A stretch of 64,000 nucleotides of DNA from a bacterium (lineage in GTDB: Bacteria; Armatimonadota; Zipacnadia; Zipacnadales; Zipacnadaceae): the NCBI GenBank assembly GCA_030603495.1, contig JAUVXR010000001.1:186001-250000 (forward strand), read 5' to 3'. Shown here in pieces: positions 7,263 to 20,719 of the stretch; the stretch's first letter is position 1, and each line of letters opens with the position of its first letter. The notes below the pieces were generated by a model, which ran no database searches, was not told the origin of the DNA, and worked only from the letters and a program-made list of their open reading frames with translations. A program made the position numbers and the translations under genes.

Positions 7263-8186
7263 ATGAGAATGACCCGGCGCTCGGCGGTCCTTATCGCCGT
7301 AGTATGCGCAGCGCTGGCAGCGTTGCTGACATTAGTCTTTCTCAGCAGGCTGCAGCAGAAGATGAAGCCCACCGACACAGTAGTGAGGAAAGTACAAGTA
7401 ATCACGCCCATCCAAGACATTGAGCCTGACACCCCCATCCAGGCCAATATGTTGGTCTCCAAGGAGATGCCAGAAGAGGAGGCGCCAGCCGGTGCGGCCA
7501 AGAGCATTGTTCAGCTCAGTGGCCAGCTGAGTCTCGTGGCTCTATCGCAGGGCGAGCCGATTCGGCTCGACCAGGTCCAGTCCCTGGTCGGCGCGGGACT
7601 TTCCTATGTTGTCCCCGACGGCATGAGGGCAGTTACTGTAGCCCTTAACCCTGTTCCCATTGTTGGTGTAGCCGGCTTCCCCAACCCAGGGGACCGGGTG
7701 GACGTTATTGCCACCTTTAACCTCAATCACCTCACCGTAACCCGGACCATCCTCCAGAATGTCCAGTTGCTAGCCCTGGGCGAGACCGCCGTGATCGGCC
7801 AGAAAGCCAAGGCGGCGGAGGCTGAAGAAGGCGAGGTCAAGGCGGAGCCCGAAGCTCAAACCAACGCTACCTTCGCCGTTACCCCCGACCAAGCCCAGAG
7901 GCTCGTACTGGCCGATGCTCGCGGTAAGCTACGGTTGGCACTTCGCCCCAAGTGGGAAGACCAGTTTATAGCCCTAGAGGCAACCAGCAGTACCGACGTG
8001 ATCGGTGCAGAGTACGAGGAGTTGGCGGCTGCTGAGGTAGCGCCGGCTGCCGCCCCAGCTCCGTTGCCGCCCGATTTGGCGAGGGCGCCGTCAGCACCTA
8101 CGGTCGAGGTGATCCGCGGTCCCAATCGAGAGACGGTAGTAGTTGGCGGCCCAAGCAGCTCATCAGCACAGGGGGGTGCTAGGTAA
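7263..8186 (+). CDS. cpaB: Flp pilus assembly protein CpaB/RcpC
   Basis: A 307-residue protein with one N-terminal membrane anchor (AVLIAVVCAALAALLTLVFL) and a periplasmic SAF-type domain: VITPIQDIEPDTPIQANMLV, later GMRAVTVALNPVPIVGVAGF and NPGDRVDVIATF, all typical of CpaB. It helps assemble or stabilise the outer-membrane secretin channel of the Tad pilus. A Glu/Ala-rich insertion and a Pro/Ala-rich tail flank the last conserved strand. Its TAA overlaps the ATG of the secretin gene by one base (TAATG), which indicates translational coupling. Confidence 0.93.
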   Translation: MRMTRRSAVLIAVVCAALAALLTLVFLSRLQQKMKPTDTVVRKVQVITPIQDIEPDTPIQANMLVSKEMPEEEAPAGAAKSIVQLSGQLSLVALSQGEPIRLDQVQSLVGAGLSYVVPDGMRAVTVALNPVPIVGVAGFPNPGDRVDVIATFNLNHLTVTRTILQNVQLLALGETAVIGQKAKAAEAEEGEVKAEPEAQTNATFAVTPDQAQRLVLADARGKLRLALRPKWEDQFIALEATSSTDVIGAEYEELAAAEVAPAAAPAPLPPDLARAPSAPTVEVIRGPNRETVVVGGPSSSSAQGGAR

Positions 8187-10048
8187 TGACCCGTTCATCA
8201 GCCCCGGCAGAACACAACTTGATGCCAGGACGATACCGCAGGCTGACTCTCATCGGATTGGCGCTGGTGCTGGGCATGGTGGTGGCTGTGAGCGCGGGAG
8301 CGGCACAGAGCCGCAGCCTGATCCTCCAGGAAGGCACCAGCCGCATACTCCACTTTGATCGGATGGCGCGTGTGGCAGTGATCGAGCCGAGTGTTGCCGA
8401 CGTGGTCGTCACCACGGTTAACGAGCTGCTGGTGTACGGCAAGAAGGTCGGTAGTACCCAGATCTACATCTGGGATAAGCGTGGGCGGCACGAGTATAAC
8501 GTCTCGGTTACAGCGGCGGCCTATGCGCAGCAACTAGCCGTCGAACTCGAACAGGTGCTTGGGCCACAGTTCTACTATGAGGTGATTAATGGCCGGGCCC
8601 TGCTGGTGGACGGCATAGTTGGGAGCGCTGCAGAGTTGGCCCGAGCCACCACGATCATCGAAGGACTGGCCAGGGAAGCCGAGATCATCAACCTCATCAC
8701 CCTTGAGGATGCCAATCTCACGCCCGCCCAGCGCAAAGCGAAGGCCCTACAGAAACTCCTGGGGGATCAATTCAACTATGTTGCGTGGGATGATAGAACC
8801 GTGCTGATTACCGGTAGAAGCACCAGCTACGCGGAACTCGACCGGATCGAGGAGATCGCCCGGGCGGCGAGCAGCGCCGAGGTCAAGATCAGCAACCTGG
8901 TCACGGTAGATCCCAGCCAGGCCCGCCTGCCAGTCGAGGAGATCGTGACTGCTATCGGGCCCGATTATACGGTCTGGGCTATGCGCGGGAAGACCGTCGT
9001 GGTCGAGGGGGAGGCGCGCAACGAACCGGCCAAGCACCGCGTTGACCAGATCCTGAGTACCTTCGACGATCTCGAGATGATTAACCTAGTCACGGTGAGC
9101 GATATGCCCGAGGTGCCACTGGGTGCACAGCGTGACCTGCTCCAGTCGGCCTTGGGCGACCAGCTTCAGGTCAGTGTGGTCGAAGGCAAGGCCTTGTTGG
9201 TGGAGGGGCTAGTCACCGACGACGCAGGAGCAGCCAAGATCAACAAGATCATGGACCTGTTTAGACCAAAAACCAAGGTAGTGGACCTGACTTCGGTCGC
9301 CGATCCCGGGCGACGGCAGGTACTCGCCCGCGTCAGGGTTATCGAAGTGGACCGTGGCGCTATGGAGAAGCTGGGCATCAACTGGGGTCAGATCAGCGCC
9401 GGCCAGTTCCTGGATCAGCCCTTCTTATTCGGAGTCGAGGGGCCCGACCCCAACAACCTCTACCGGATTGGAGCCCAGGTGGATGCGCTGATAAGCGACG
9501 ATCTAGCCCGGATCCTCTCGGAGCCTAACCTGCTGGTAAATGATTCCGAGGAGGCCTCAATGATCGTCGGCGGGGAGATACCGATTCCGGTACCACAGAC
9601 CGCTGGTGGAGTGTCCAACGTCACCATCGTCTACAAGCCATACGGTGTCGAACTGAAGATCAAGCCCCAGATTCTCCCGGGTGGCGAGCAGATAGAGTTA
9701 GCGGTGCATCCGAAAGTATCGGCGCTGGACTATGCCAACGCTGTGACCATTATCGGTTTCAACATCCCGGCCTTGCGCACTCGGGAAGCCAATACAACGG
9801 TGACCATCCGTAGTGGGCAGACTCTGATCATCGGGGGTTTGGTACAGCGCACCCAGTCGGAGAACATCAGCAAGATACCGGTGCTGGGCGACCTGCCGAT
9901 TATCGGGCAGCTATTCAGACACAAGGAGTTCCAGGAGGGGCGCACTGAACTGGTTATTCTGGTCACTCCCGAAATAATGGAGGGGGGCCCCAGCGGAATC
10001 CCCGGGGCTACCGAACCCGAGGTGGTCAACCCAGAAGCGACCCTGTGA
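8186..10048 (+). CDS. cpaC: Tad secretin CpaC/RcpA with four BON-like repeats
   Basis: A 620-residue protein. The order is: signal-anchor region (about 20-40), secretin N-terminal domain (about 45-108, with RVAVIEPSVADVVV and LLVYGKKVGSTQIYIWD), four tandem repeats of about 65 residues (roughly 117-173, 188-242, 250-304, 316-372), then the secretin core from about 376, with VLARVRVIEVDRGAMEKLGINWG, ALISDDLARILSEPNLLV, GEIPIPV and LRTREANTTVTIRSGQTLIIGGL. Secretins form the outer-membrane ring through which the pilus emerges. Each repeat pairs a helix (L--LG--) with a V-D/E-G strand and ends in INLVT-like sequence, as BON domains do. One or two such modules are usual in RcpA, so four is unusual. 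Confidence 0.94.
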   Translation: MTRSSAPAEHNLMPGRYRRLTLIGLALVLGMVVAVSAGAAQSRSLILQEGTSRILHFDRMARVAVIEPSVADVVVTTVNELLVYGKKVGSTQIYIWDKRGRHEYNVSVTAAAYAQQLAVELEQVLGPQFYYEVINGRALLVDGIVGSAAELARATTIIEGLAREAEIINLITLEDANLTPAQRKAKALQKLLGDQFNYVAWDDRTVLITGRSTSYAELDRIEEIARAASSAEVKISNLVTVDPSQARLPVEEIVTAIGPDYTVWAMRGKTVVVEGEARNEPAKHRVDQILSTFDDLEMINLVTVSDMPEVPLGAQRDLLQSALGDQLQVSVVEGKALLVEGLVTDDAGAAKINKIMDLFRPKTKVVDLTSVADPGRRQVLARVRVIEVDRGAMEKLGINWGQISAGQFLDQPFLFGVEGPDPNNLYRIGAQVDALISDDLARILSEPNLLVNDSEEASMIVGGEIPIPVPQTAGGVSNVTIVYKPYGVELKIKPQILPGGEQIELAVHPKVSALDYANAVTIIGFNIPALRTREANTTVTIRSGQTLIIGGLVQRTQSENISKIPVLGDLPIIGQLFRHKEFQEGRTELVILVTPEIMEGGPSGIPGATEPEVVNPEATL

Positions 10049-10052
10049 GCCG

Positions 10053-11219
10053 ATGACAAGCATACTGATCTCGGAAAACACGCCGGGCGAAGCCGACCAG
10101 ATAGCCCAGAAACTAGCTGGCAGTGACGATATTCAGGTGGTCGGCTACGCCCGTGATGGCCTGGAGACCGCGCAGATGGCCGCACAGCTCCGCCCTGATG
10201 TGGCCTTGATCCATACGGGACTGGCGGGCATGGACGGGTTTCAAGCCTGCCAGATGGCGGCGATGGCAACTGCGGAAACAGCTTGCGTGCTGCTCGCTCC
10301 CCCAGGCGAAGACAACGAAGACACCTGGCGCAGGGCGATGCGAGCGGGCGCGCGCGCTTTGCTTTCAACCGAGGTCAGCGCGGATGACCTTCTCTCTGTG
10401 GTACAAGAGGTCGGAGCTGTTAGGGAGCGCAAGGACCAGCGCGAGTATCAGTTGGTCACCGATCCCAGCAAGATGCCGGTAACCATCGCCATTACCGGCG
10501 CCAAGGGGGGTATCGGCAAGACCACGATAGCCACGAACATGGCCATCTGCCTCCAGCAGAAGTTTCCTGGCCAAGTGGTACTGGTGGACTTTGTGGGACA
10601 GTACGGTGACGTGCCCCTGCTGTTGGATATGCGCCCGCAAGGCGGGCTGGGCGAACTAATGCTGCACGATGAACCGGATGCGGACCTGGTGCAATCGCAG
10701 CTAGTGCAACACAAGTCGGGCCTATGGATACTGGCGGCACCGGATGCCGCCGAAATAAGCCAGGTGGAAGCCAATATCAACCCGGCGTACGTCGCCAAGC
10801 TGATCAGCATCCTGCGCAGTCAGTATCGGTTCGTGGTCTTTGACGCGCCGCCGCTGGTCGGCAGCGTCAGCTCCTACCTCTTTTCACGCTGCAACTTCGT
10901 GATCGTGGTCACTTACCTATTGGACCTCTCGGCCATTCGCGACACCGGCGCCCTCATCGAGGGCCTAAACGGGAGCCAAATGCCCAGCGAGCACATCAAG
11001 CTGGTGGTCAACCGCTACAGCCAGCGTAATCCTTTTTCGATTGCCGACTTACAGCAGACGGTGAAACACGAGATCGACGCCCACATACCCGAAGACGGGG
11101 CGACCGTGACCTCGGCGATCAACGAGGGGATTCCGGTAGTCCTCAAGTCACCGGGATCGTCGGTGGCCAAGGCGATTAAGAACCTGTGCGATTCGCTGGT
11201 CGCTGAGCTACCCAAGTAG
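10053..11219 (+). CDS. cpaE: Tad localisation ATPase TadZ/CpaE
   Basis: A 388-residue protein of two parts. Residues 1-120 form a receiver-like domain in which the phospho-acceptor position reads ALIHTGLAGMDGF, so the Asp is replaced and the domain is probably not phosphorylated. From about residue 145 a MinD/ParA-type ATPase begins, with deviant Walker A AKGGIGKTT (Lys156) and VVFDAPPLVGSVSSYL as the Walker B region. TadZ places the Tad machine at the pole in characterised systems. It lies four bases after cpaC, and the CpaC-CpaE-CpaF order is conserved. Confidence 0.93.
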   Translation: MTSILISENTPGEADQIAQKLAGSDDIQVVGYARDGLETAQMAAQLRPDVALIHTGLAGMDGFQACQMAAMATAETACVLLAPPGEDNEDTWRRAMRAGARALLSTEVSADDLLSVVQEVGAVRERKDQREYQLVTDPSKMPVTIAITGAKGGIGKTTIATNMAICLQQKFPGQVVLVDFVGQYGDVPLLLDMRPQGGLGELMLHDEPDADLVQSQLVQHKSGLWILAAPDAAEISQVEANINPAYVAKLISILRSQYRFVVFDAPPLVGSVSSYLFSRCNFVIVVTYLLDLSAIRDTGALIEGLNGSQMPSEHIKLVVNRYSQRNPFSIADLQQTVKHEIDAHIPEDGATVTSAINEGIPVVLKSPGSSVAKAIKNLCDSLVAELPK

Positions 11220-11307
11220 GGATCTATCGGATCAATGACAGGCCACCGCACTTCGACACAGAGCTAACACAAGCGATAGCAAACATAGCAGACAAGCTGG
11301 TGAACTG

Positions 11308-12624
11308 ATGAGAATTGACGCGGTTGCCGATGTCTATGAAGTAGAGACCGAAGAACAGCAAACGGAGCTGGAAGAACTCAAGAGCACGGTGCACCGCCGG
11401 CTGCTTAGCGATACGGAATTCTCGGTGCTCCAGCGGATGACGCGTGAACAGCTCGCCGAGCGCATCCGGTATCTCACCGAACAGGCTGCCGTTGACTTCG
11501 GCCTTACGCTCTCCTCACGCAGTCGAGCCACCGTCGAGCAGGAAGTGATCTATGAGGTCCTCGGGTACGGCCCTATTCAAACGCTGATCGACGACCCCGA
11601 GATAACCGAAATAATGGTCAACGGCCCTCATCAGGTCTTCATTGAACGCGCGGGTAAGCTGGCATTGACCAACCGCAGGTTCGCCGACGATGGGCACGTC
11701 ATGCGCATCATCGAGAAGATCATCGCCCCGCTGGGCCGGCGGCTGGACGAAAGTATGCCGCTGGTAGACGCCCGGCTCCCCGACGGTTCTCGGGTCAACG
11801 CCATCATCCCGCCACTGGCGGTTAACGGCCCCACAATTACCATTCGGAAGTTCTCAGCCGACCCGTATACCCCCGATGACTTGGTCAACTTCGGCACACT
11901 GTCGCCGACGATGAGTGAGTTTTTGGAGGCCTGTGTCCGTGCCCGGGTGAACATCCTGGTATCAGGCGGAACGGGCAGCGGTAAGACCACCACACTAAAC
12001 GTACTCTCCTCGTTCATCCCAGACGGTGAGCGGATTGTTACTATCGAAGACGCTGCCGAACTCCAGCTCCAGCAAGACCACATAATAACCCTGGAGAGCC
12101 GGCCGCCTAATGCGGAAGGCAAGGGCGAAATCACCATCCGCACCCTGGTAAGAAACTCGCTGCGGATGCGCCCGGACCGAATCGTAGTAGGGGAGGTGCG
12201 CGGCGCCGAGGCCCTAGATATGCTCCAGGCAATGAACACCGGCCACGATGGGTCAATGAGCACACTGCACGCCAACTCGGCACGTGATGCCCTGGCCCGG
12301 CTCGAAACGATGATTATGATGGCGGGAATGGACTTGCCCAGCACGGCCATCCGTGAGCAGATCGCGGCAGCGCTCCACCTGATAGTGCACCAGAGCCGCC
12401 TCCGGGACGGTTCGCGGCGCATCACCTGGATCACCGAGGTGCAGCGGATGGAAGGCGAAGGGATAGTCCTCCAAGACATTTATGTCTTCCAGCGGCACGG
12501 TGTGGACAGCGACGGCAAAGTCATCGGCGAACACACCGCAACCGGGGTGCGGCCTTTGTTCATGGACATATTGGAGGCAGAGGGCTACGAACTGCCTGCG
12601 GACGTCTTCGCTCCGGCCACCTAG
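11308..12624 (+). CDS. cpaF: Tad secretion ATPase TadA/CpaF
   Basis: A 438-residue cytoplasmic hexameric ATPase of the type II/IV secretion family that powers pilus extension and, in characterised Tad systems, retraction. It has an N-terminal domain with VLGYGPIQTLIDDPEITEIMVNG, the Walker A GGTGSGKTTTLN (Lys226), the Asp-box region IVTIEDAAELQL, a Walker B region DRIVVGEVRGAEALDML and the His-box GHDGSMSTLHANS. It follows cpaE after 88 bases and precedes tadB by 24. Confidence 0.96.
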   Translation: MRIDAVADVYEVETEEQQTELEELKSTVHRRLLSDTEFSVLQRMTREQLAERIRYLTEQAAVDFGLTLSSRSRATVEQEVIYEVLGYGPIQTLIDDPEITEIMVNGPHQVFIERAGKLALTNRRFADDGHVMRIIEKIIAPLGRRLDESMPLVDARLPDGSRVNAIIPPLAVNGPTITIRKFSADPYTPDDLVNFGTLSPTMSEFLEACVRARVNILVSGGTGSGKTTTLNVLSSFIPDGERIVTIEDAAELQLQQDHIITLESRPPNAEGKGEITIRTLVRNSLRMRPDRIVVGEVRGAEALDMLQAMNTGHDGSMSTLHANSARDALARLETMIMMAGMDLPSTAIREQIAAALHLIVHQSRLRDGSRRITWITEVQRMEGEGIVLQDIYVFQRHGVDSDGKVIGEHTATGVRPLFMDILEAEGYELPADVFAPAT

Positions 12625-12648
12625 CCAGCGGACGGGAGGTTCTGAGCT

Positions 12649-13608
12649 ATGGATGCAATACTGATACCTGGAGTGATAGTACTGCTGGCCTTGGCCGCAG
12701 GTGCCGTAGTATACCTGGTGAGGGGAGCACCGGCACGGGAGCAACAGCGGTTGGCGGCGCTGTCCGGTGGCGCAGTGCGAGATGCCGCGTCCGTGCAGAA
12801 GGTGCAATGGCGAGGTACAGCAGACCGCGCTCCGTTTATTACCCTGCTACTGCGTCGGACTTCGATATGGGACGCACTGCAATTGGAGATCTTGCAGGCG
12901 GGCTGGCTGCTGCGGCCGTCCGAGTTGGTAGCGATCATCGCCGGGGCCGGGTTAGTCGGCGCTGCGGTAGGCCTGGGCGCCACCCAACGATGGGCTATGA
13001 TTCTGTTTGGCCTGGCAATCGGGAGCGCAATTCCATGGATAGCATTGAAGCTACGCCAGTCGGCTCGGGCCAAGGCGCTTAGTGCCCAGATTCCCGACGC
13101 GATGGATATGCTCGCTTCGTCACTACGAGCCGGTTTCGCTTTTATGCGCGGGCTACAGCTCATCGCTAGCCAGATGCATCCACCCATTTCCGAGGAAGTC
13201 CGGCGAGTGGTCGAAGAGGTCCAGTTCGGCACCTCAATGCCAGATGCTCTGGACAATCTCGTCCGCCGGACGCAGGACTACGACCTGGAGCTGGTGATCG
13301 CCGCAGTTCAGACTCAATTGGAGATAGGTGGGAACCTGGCGGAGATACTGGACAACATCGGTGACATGATCCGCGAGCGGGTTAAGCTGGCCGGCGAGAT
13401 CGCTGCGGCGACCGCCGAAGGCCGTATGTCCGCCGGCATCCTCCTGGCCCTGCCGTTTGGCGTTGCCTTTATGATGAATGTCGTCAACCCTGGCTATATG
13501 GACCCGTTGTTTACGCCCGGCCTAGGTCATATCCTGCTGGCGCTCGGCGGCGGACTGATGCTGCTGGGCTCCCTGACGATCAAGAAGCTGATCACAATCG
13601 ACATCTAG
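12649..13608 (+). CDS. tadB: Tad inner-membrane platform protein TadB
   Basis: A 319-residue T2SF/GspF-domain protein. It has an N-terminal helix, two more around residues 85-125, the cytoplasmic T2SF domain (QIPDAMDMLASSLRAGFAFMRGLQLIA, then ELVIAAVQTQLEIGGNLAEILDNI) and C-terminal helices. TadB and TadC form the platform on which TadA acts. GGGAGGT at 12634-12640 fixes the ATG at 12649. It is followed by its paralogue tadC. Confidence 0.94.
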   Translation: MDAILIPGVIVLLALAAGAVVYLVRGAPAREQQRLAALSGGAVRDAASVQKVQWRGTADRAPFITLLLRRTSIWDALQLEILQAGWLLRPSELVAIIAGAGLVGAAVGLGATQRWAMILFGLAIGSAIPWIALKLRQSARAKALSAQIPDAMDMLASSLRAGFAFMRGLQLIASQMHPPISEEVRRVVEEVQFGTSMPDALDNLVRRTQDYDLELVIAAVQTQLEIGGNLAEILDNIGDMIRERVKLAGEIAAATAEGRMSAGILLALPFGVAFMMNVVNPGYMDPLFTPGLGHILLALGGGLMLLGSLTIKKLITIDI

Positions 13609-13657
13609 CCTCCATACGACTGAGCTTGCCACTCATCCGGTGAGTGAGGAGCGACTT

Positions 13658-14605
13658 ATGTCAGGCATCTTCGTAGTAATTGGCTTACTGGTGTTTGCTG
13701 CCATCGCGGCCCTGGTGGTAGGATTTGCCACCGAGAGCAGTGCCGTACGCATTACCGAACGCGTCGAGAAGGTGCAGCGGGCCGTCGTGGTCATTCGAGG
13801 CACGCAACTGGATGCCGAGTTGTCCAAGTCAATCACTGACCGGCTCATCATACCGGCGCTGCTTCGGCTCCGCAACCGTATCGCGGAGTTGGCGCCCTCG
13901 CAAGCACGCAATGCTGCCCGGCTGAAGCTGGATCGAGCAGGCAGCCCCGCCTCCTTGACAGTCAACAGCTTCCTGTTCGTACGCCTCGTGTCGGGGCTGG
14001 TCGGCTTCGGCGCCGCAGTGATCCTATTCCTGCTATGGCACCAGCTCGTGCTGTACAAACTGGCGGTTGCCGGACTCATAGCACTAGTGGGGGCACTCGG
14101 ACCAGACTACCTCCTGGATGCCAAGATCCGGGCTCGGCAGAACATAATCCGCAAAGCTCTCCCCGATGTCATTGACCTGCTGGTGGTCAGCGCCGAGGCC
14201 GGCACTGGTCTGGACGGGGCGCTGGCGGTGGTAATCAAGCGCAAGGCGGGACCCTTAGTGGATGAATTCAACCGGGTGCTCACCGAAATGCGGCTGGGAA
14301 AAAGCCGCCAGCAGGCATGGGAAGATATGGCGACCCGAGTTGACCTGGACGAGCTGAGGATGCTGGTAGCAGCCTTGCGTCAAGCCGAGCAACTCGGCGT
14401 CAGCATCGCCAAAACTCTGCGGACACAGGCAGACTCACTGCGCACGCAGCGCAGCCTCCGTGTCCGACAGATTGCCGCGAGTCTATCAATCAAGATGTTG
14501 TTTCCCCTAATCTTCTGCATTCTCCCCGCTCTGTTCATCGCGGTGCTCGGCCCAGCTCTGATGGTACTGCTGCCCGCAATGAAGGACTTGGGCGGGGGTG
14601 GCTAA
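13658..14605 (+). CDS. tadC: Tad inner-membrane platform protein TadC
   Basis: A 315-residue T2SF-domain protein, partner of TadB. It shows an N-terminal helix, a pair of helices near residues 110-150, the domain KALPDVIDLLVVSAEAGTGLDGALAVV with LRMLVAALRQAEQLGVSIAKTLRTQADSLR, and C-terminal helices. An in-frame GTG lies at 13640, but GAGGAG at 13645-13650 sits eight bases before ATG 13658, so I use the ATG. It is the last structural gene of the Tad cluster. Confidence 0.94.
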   Translation: MSGIFVVIGLLVFAAIAALVVGFATESSAVRITERVEKVQRAVVVIRGTQLDAELSKSITDRLIIPALLRLRNRIAELAPSQARNAARLKLDRAGSPASLTVNSFLFVRLVSGLVGFGAAVILFLLWHQLVLYKLAVAGLIALVGALGPDYLLDAKIRARQNIIRKALPDVIDLLVVSAEAGTGLDGALAVVIKRKAGPLVDEFNRVLTEMRLGKSRQQAWEDMATRVDLDELRMLVAALRQAEQLGVSIAKTLRTQADSLRTQRSLRVRQIAASLSIKMLFPLIFCILPALFIAVLGPALMVLLPAMKDLGGGG

Positions 14606-14681
14606 GCAAGCAGCACTCTAGAGGTATGAGAGCACTCCCCAGGGCAGACCGGAGCGGCGACGACGGTAGGTGGGCACGACG

Positions 14682-16769
14682 ATGAGAATTCTAGTCGCCT
14701 GTGCGCAACAGCAGGAAGCCGAGGAGATCGTAGCTGAAGTCCACCGACGCGCGCCGGGGTGGCAGGCGACTGACTGTTCGTCTGCTGCGCAATTCGAGCG
14801 GCTGGTGGTGAAGCGGCAGTATGAGGTCGTGGTGCTGGACCTGGATCTCCTGGAGGGCGCCGGTCTACGGGTACTGGAGCGGCTTGCGGGCCTGGCTGCT
14901 GATACCTACTTCATTGTCGTGGTCCCCCCAGGCAGCCAACTGTTGGGAGCTCGTGCCCTCGGCGCCGGGGCCGACTATCACCTGGTACGGCATGACCGGT
15001 GGCTGAACGAACTACTGCTGGTCGCCGAGCACGCTGAGCGAATTGTCAGCCAGCTCCGGCAAGGACACCGCACCGCCGAATTTGCCTGTCGCATCGTCGA
15101 GCTGGGCACCACCATTGCTACAGACAAGGAGCTGCCCAGACTGCTCGAAGGGGTCGGCCTGGCGGCCATCAGCATAACCGACGCGGTCTGTTGCTGGATA
15201 GGAGTCCTGGACCCCGAAGGCAGGCAATTCCAGCAGCGTTATGCCTTCGGGGACGAAGCAACTGCTGCTTGGGAGACTCAGGCCCAGGATGTGGCCTGGC
15301 GAGCCGTGCACAGCGATGAGCTATTGGTGGCCCAGCTTGACAGCCCCGAGGGCTGCCCTTATCGCACGGTAGCTGTGCCAGTCACGACCGGTGGTGCAGA
15401 GCCAGTGGGAGCAGTGGTCCTGGTTACTCCTCGGGCTGAGCCGCTCACGGAGCTGCACCGTAATGCTCTGCAATGCCTGGCCGCGCTCGCAGCCATAATC
15501 TTGCAGAATGAGCGGCTCCACCACCTCGCCCAGCAACGCGCCCAACAGATGGAGGCCGCAGCCACCCAGGCCGGGGAAGAGGAGGCACGGGCACGTACTC
15601 TGCTCAGTGCCGCCGTAGCGGTAACCGAGACCGGGGAGGCGGCGGAGGTCCTCAACAAGATTGCGACCAACGCTGTCACCGAAATCGATTTCAGCCAGGT
15701 GTGCATCTACCTAGCCGACCGGGATCACGGCATCCTCCAGGGCAGCATCCAGGTAGGAGCCGACGGCACAGCACTGGACATATCTGACCGCAGCTTTCCC
15801 TTGAAGCAGGGCGACAACTTGCTGGCTGATGCTGCCCTCGGGGATGCCCCCTACGCAACATACTCGGCCTCGCAGATCCGCGAGGCTGAGACCTCGGCCG
15901 CAGGCGACAACTACCCCAGATTGCTCGTTCCCCTGCGCACGCACGGCAAGCTGATGGGCGTAATGATCGCCGATAACCGGGAGAGCGGGGAGCCGATATC
16001 CGCCCAGCAGACTCGCCTGCTCCGCCCGCTGGCCGGGATGGCCTCGGTGGCACTTGAGCGGATTGAGGTAGATAAGCTACGCGAGCTCTTTGTCTCAAGC
16101 ATCTCCCATGAGTTGCGGGCGCCCCTATCCTCGATGCAGGCGAACAACGAACTGGTGCTGGACGAGGAGGTCGGACCGCTCAACCAACAACAGCGCATGT
16201 ATCTGTCCCGCATAGACTCTGCCGCCCAACATATCCGGCGTATCCTGGACGACCTCACCGACTGGTCATACCTGCAAGCAGGCAAGATGTCAGTCCACAA
16301 ACAACCCGTAGACGTGCGGGAAACGATCCGGCATGCGACCGAGACACTGCAAACACAGGCCAACCAGGCACAAGTTGAGCTCCTGCTCGCCCTGCCTGAG
16401 CACAGCCTCCAGGTGGTCACTGATACGCGGCGGCTTGAGCAAATTATTATAAACCTGGTAGACAATGCAGTAAAATTTAATTATCATAGAGGACAAGTGG
16501 AGGTGTCCGCCGAAGTAGAAAACCAAGAGGTAGTGATCAGAGTGGCGGATACCGGCCCGGGCATACCGCTGGGGCTTCAGGACCACATCTTCGAAGCCTT
16601 CAACCGGGGCAGTGACGAGATCAGCCGGGCAGTGGAGGGAGTCGGTCTGGGCCTGGCCATCGCTACGCACATGAGCAAATTGCTGGGGGGCCGTATCAGC
16701 GTAGAGAGCCAGCTGGACCACGGTAGCACCTTTGCCCTCCATCTGCCGGCGGCCAGCGACAATGAATAA
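14682..16769 (+). CDS. Histidine kinase with receiver-like and two GAF domains
   Basis: A cytoplasmic sensor kinase of 695 residues from ATG 14682 (a GTG lies at 14670). Residues 1-120 resemble a response-regulator fold: VVVLDLDLLEGAG keeps the Asp, but the later conserved Lys is missing. Two GAF domains follow (about 135-275 and 310-455), joined by a Gln/Ala/Glu-rich coiled coil. Then come the HisKA domain with SSISHELRAP (phospho-acceptor His476) and the ATPase domain with IIINLVDNAVKFN, VADTGPGIP and GVGLGLAI. No membrane span is seen, so it should sense a soluble signal or a partner protein. It follows the Tad cluster and precedes its likely regulator by 14 bases. Confidence 0.9.
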   Translation: MRILVACAQQQEAEEIVAEVHRRAPGWQATDCSSAAQFERLVVKRQYEVVVLDLDLLEGAGLRVLERLAGLAADTYFIVVVPPGSQLLGARALGAGADYHLVRHDRWLNELLLVAEHAERIVSQLRQGHRTAEFACRIVELGTTIATDKELPRLLEGVGLAAISITDAVCCWIGVLDPEGRQFQQRYAFGDEATAAWETQAQDVAWRAVHSDELLVAQLDSPEGCPYRTVAVPVTTGGAEPVGAVVLVTPRAEPLTELHRNALQCLAALAAIILQNERLHHLAQQRAQQMEAAATQAGEEEARARTLLSAAVAVTETGEAAEVLNKIATNAVTEIDFSQVCIYLADRDHGILQGSIQVGADGTALDISDRSFPLKQGDNLLADAALGDAPYATYSASQIREAETSAAGDNYPRLLVPLRTHGKLMGVMIADNRESGEPISAQQTRLLRPLAGMASVALERIEVDKLRELFVSSISHELRAPLSSMQANNELVLDEEVGPLNQQQRMYLSRIDSAAQHIRRILDDLTDWSYLQAGKMSVHKQPVDVRETIRHATETLQTQANQAQVELLLALPEHSLQVVTDTRRLEQIIINLVDNAVKFNYHRGQVEVSAEVENQEVVIRVADTGPGIPLGLQDHIFEAFNRGSDEISRAVEGVGLGLAIATHMSKLLGGRISVESQLDHGSTFALHLPAASDNE

Positions 16770-16783
16770 CCAAGGCGGCGACC

Positions 16784-20306
<3,523 letters not shown>

Positions 20307-20719
20307 CTGTCAGCATTCCTTGGTGGGTTCACGCCAGAATAGAGAAGCGCTCGTAATCAACCGCGCCTTGAACCAGCCGGTCGGCAGATACAAGATCTTA
20401 TGTTTTTGCGTTGTGCTTCTTCCTCATGCGGGCAGGATATCGGCCCGCTTCCGTGAACAATATGGTAGTATTGACAGTGACTAGTTTCCTTGACCAGGGC
20501 AATCTGACCTCCCTTAGTCAGCAGAGCGATAATGCAGCCGGTGCATACAGAGAACTGGCGGATTCATCTATTTGTCAGCCCCGGGCACCGAGTTGACGTG
20601 CCTGGTTGCGTGCAGGTCATAATGAGCCTGACCGGGAACTATCGGTGGCCGGAACCTCTGCGCCAAGCCCGCCACCTCGCTCGGCAACTGCATGCCGAAC
20701 AGGACGAGGGTCGCCAAGC
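20307..20719. other. Intergenic region between divergent GT2 and GT4 genes
   Basis: About 410 bases with no convincing gene. A perfect six-base-pair hairpin (GCGGGC 20428-20433 with GCCCGC 20443-20448) lies in the probable 5' leader of the leftward GT2-ligA transcript. A TTGACA at 20471-20476 has no -10 partner at a normal distance. Rightward frames entering from 20606 lack family resemblance until the GT4 start at 20720. Confidence 0.4.
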
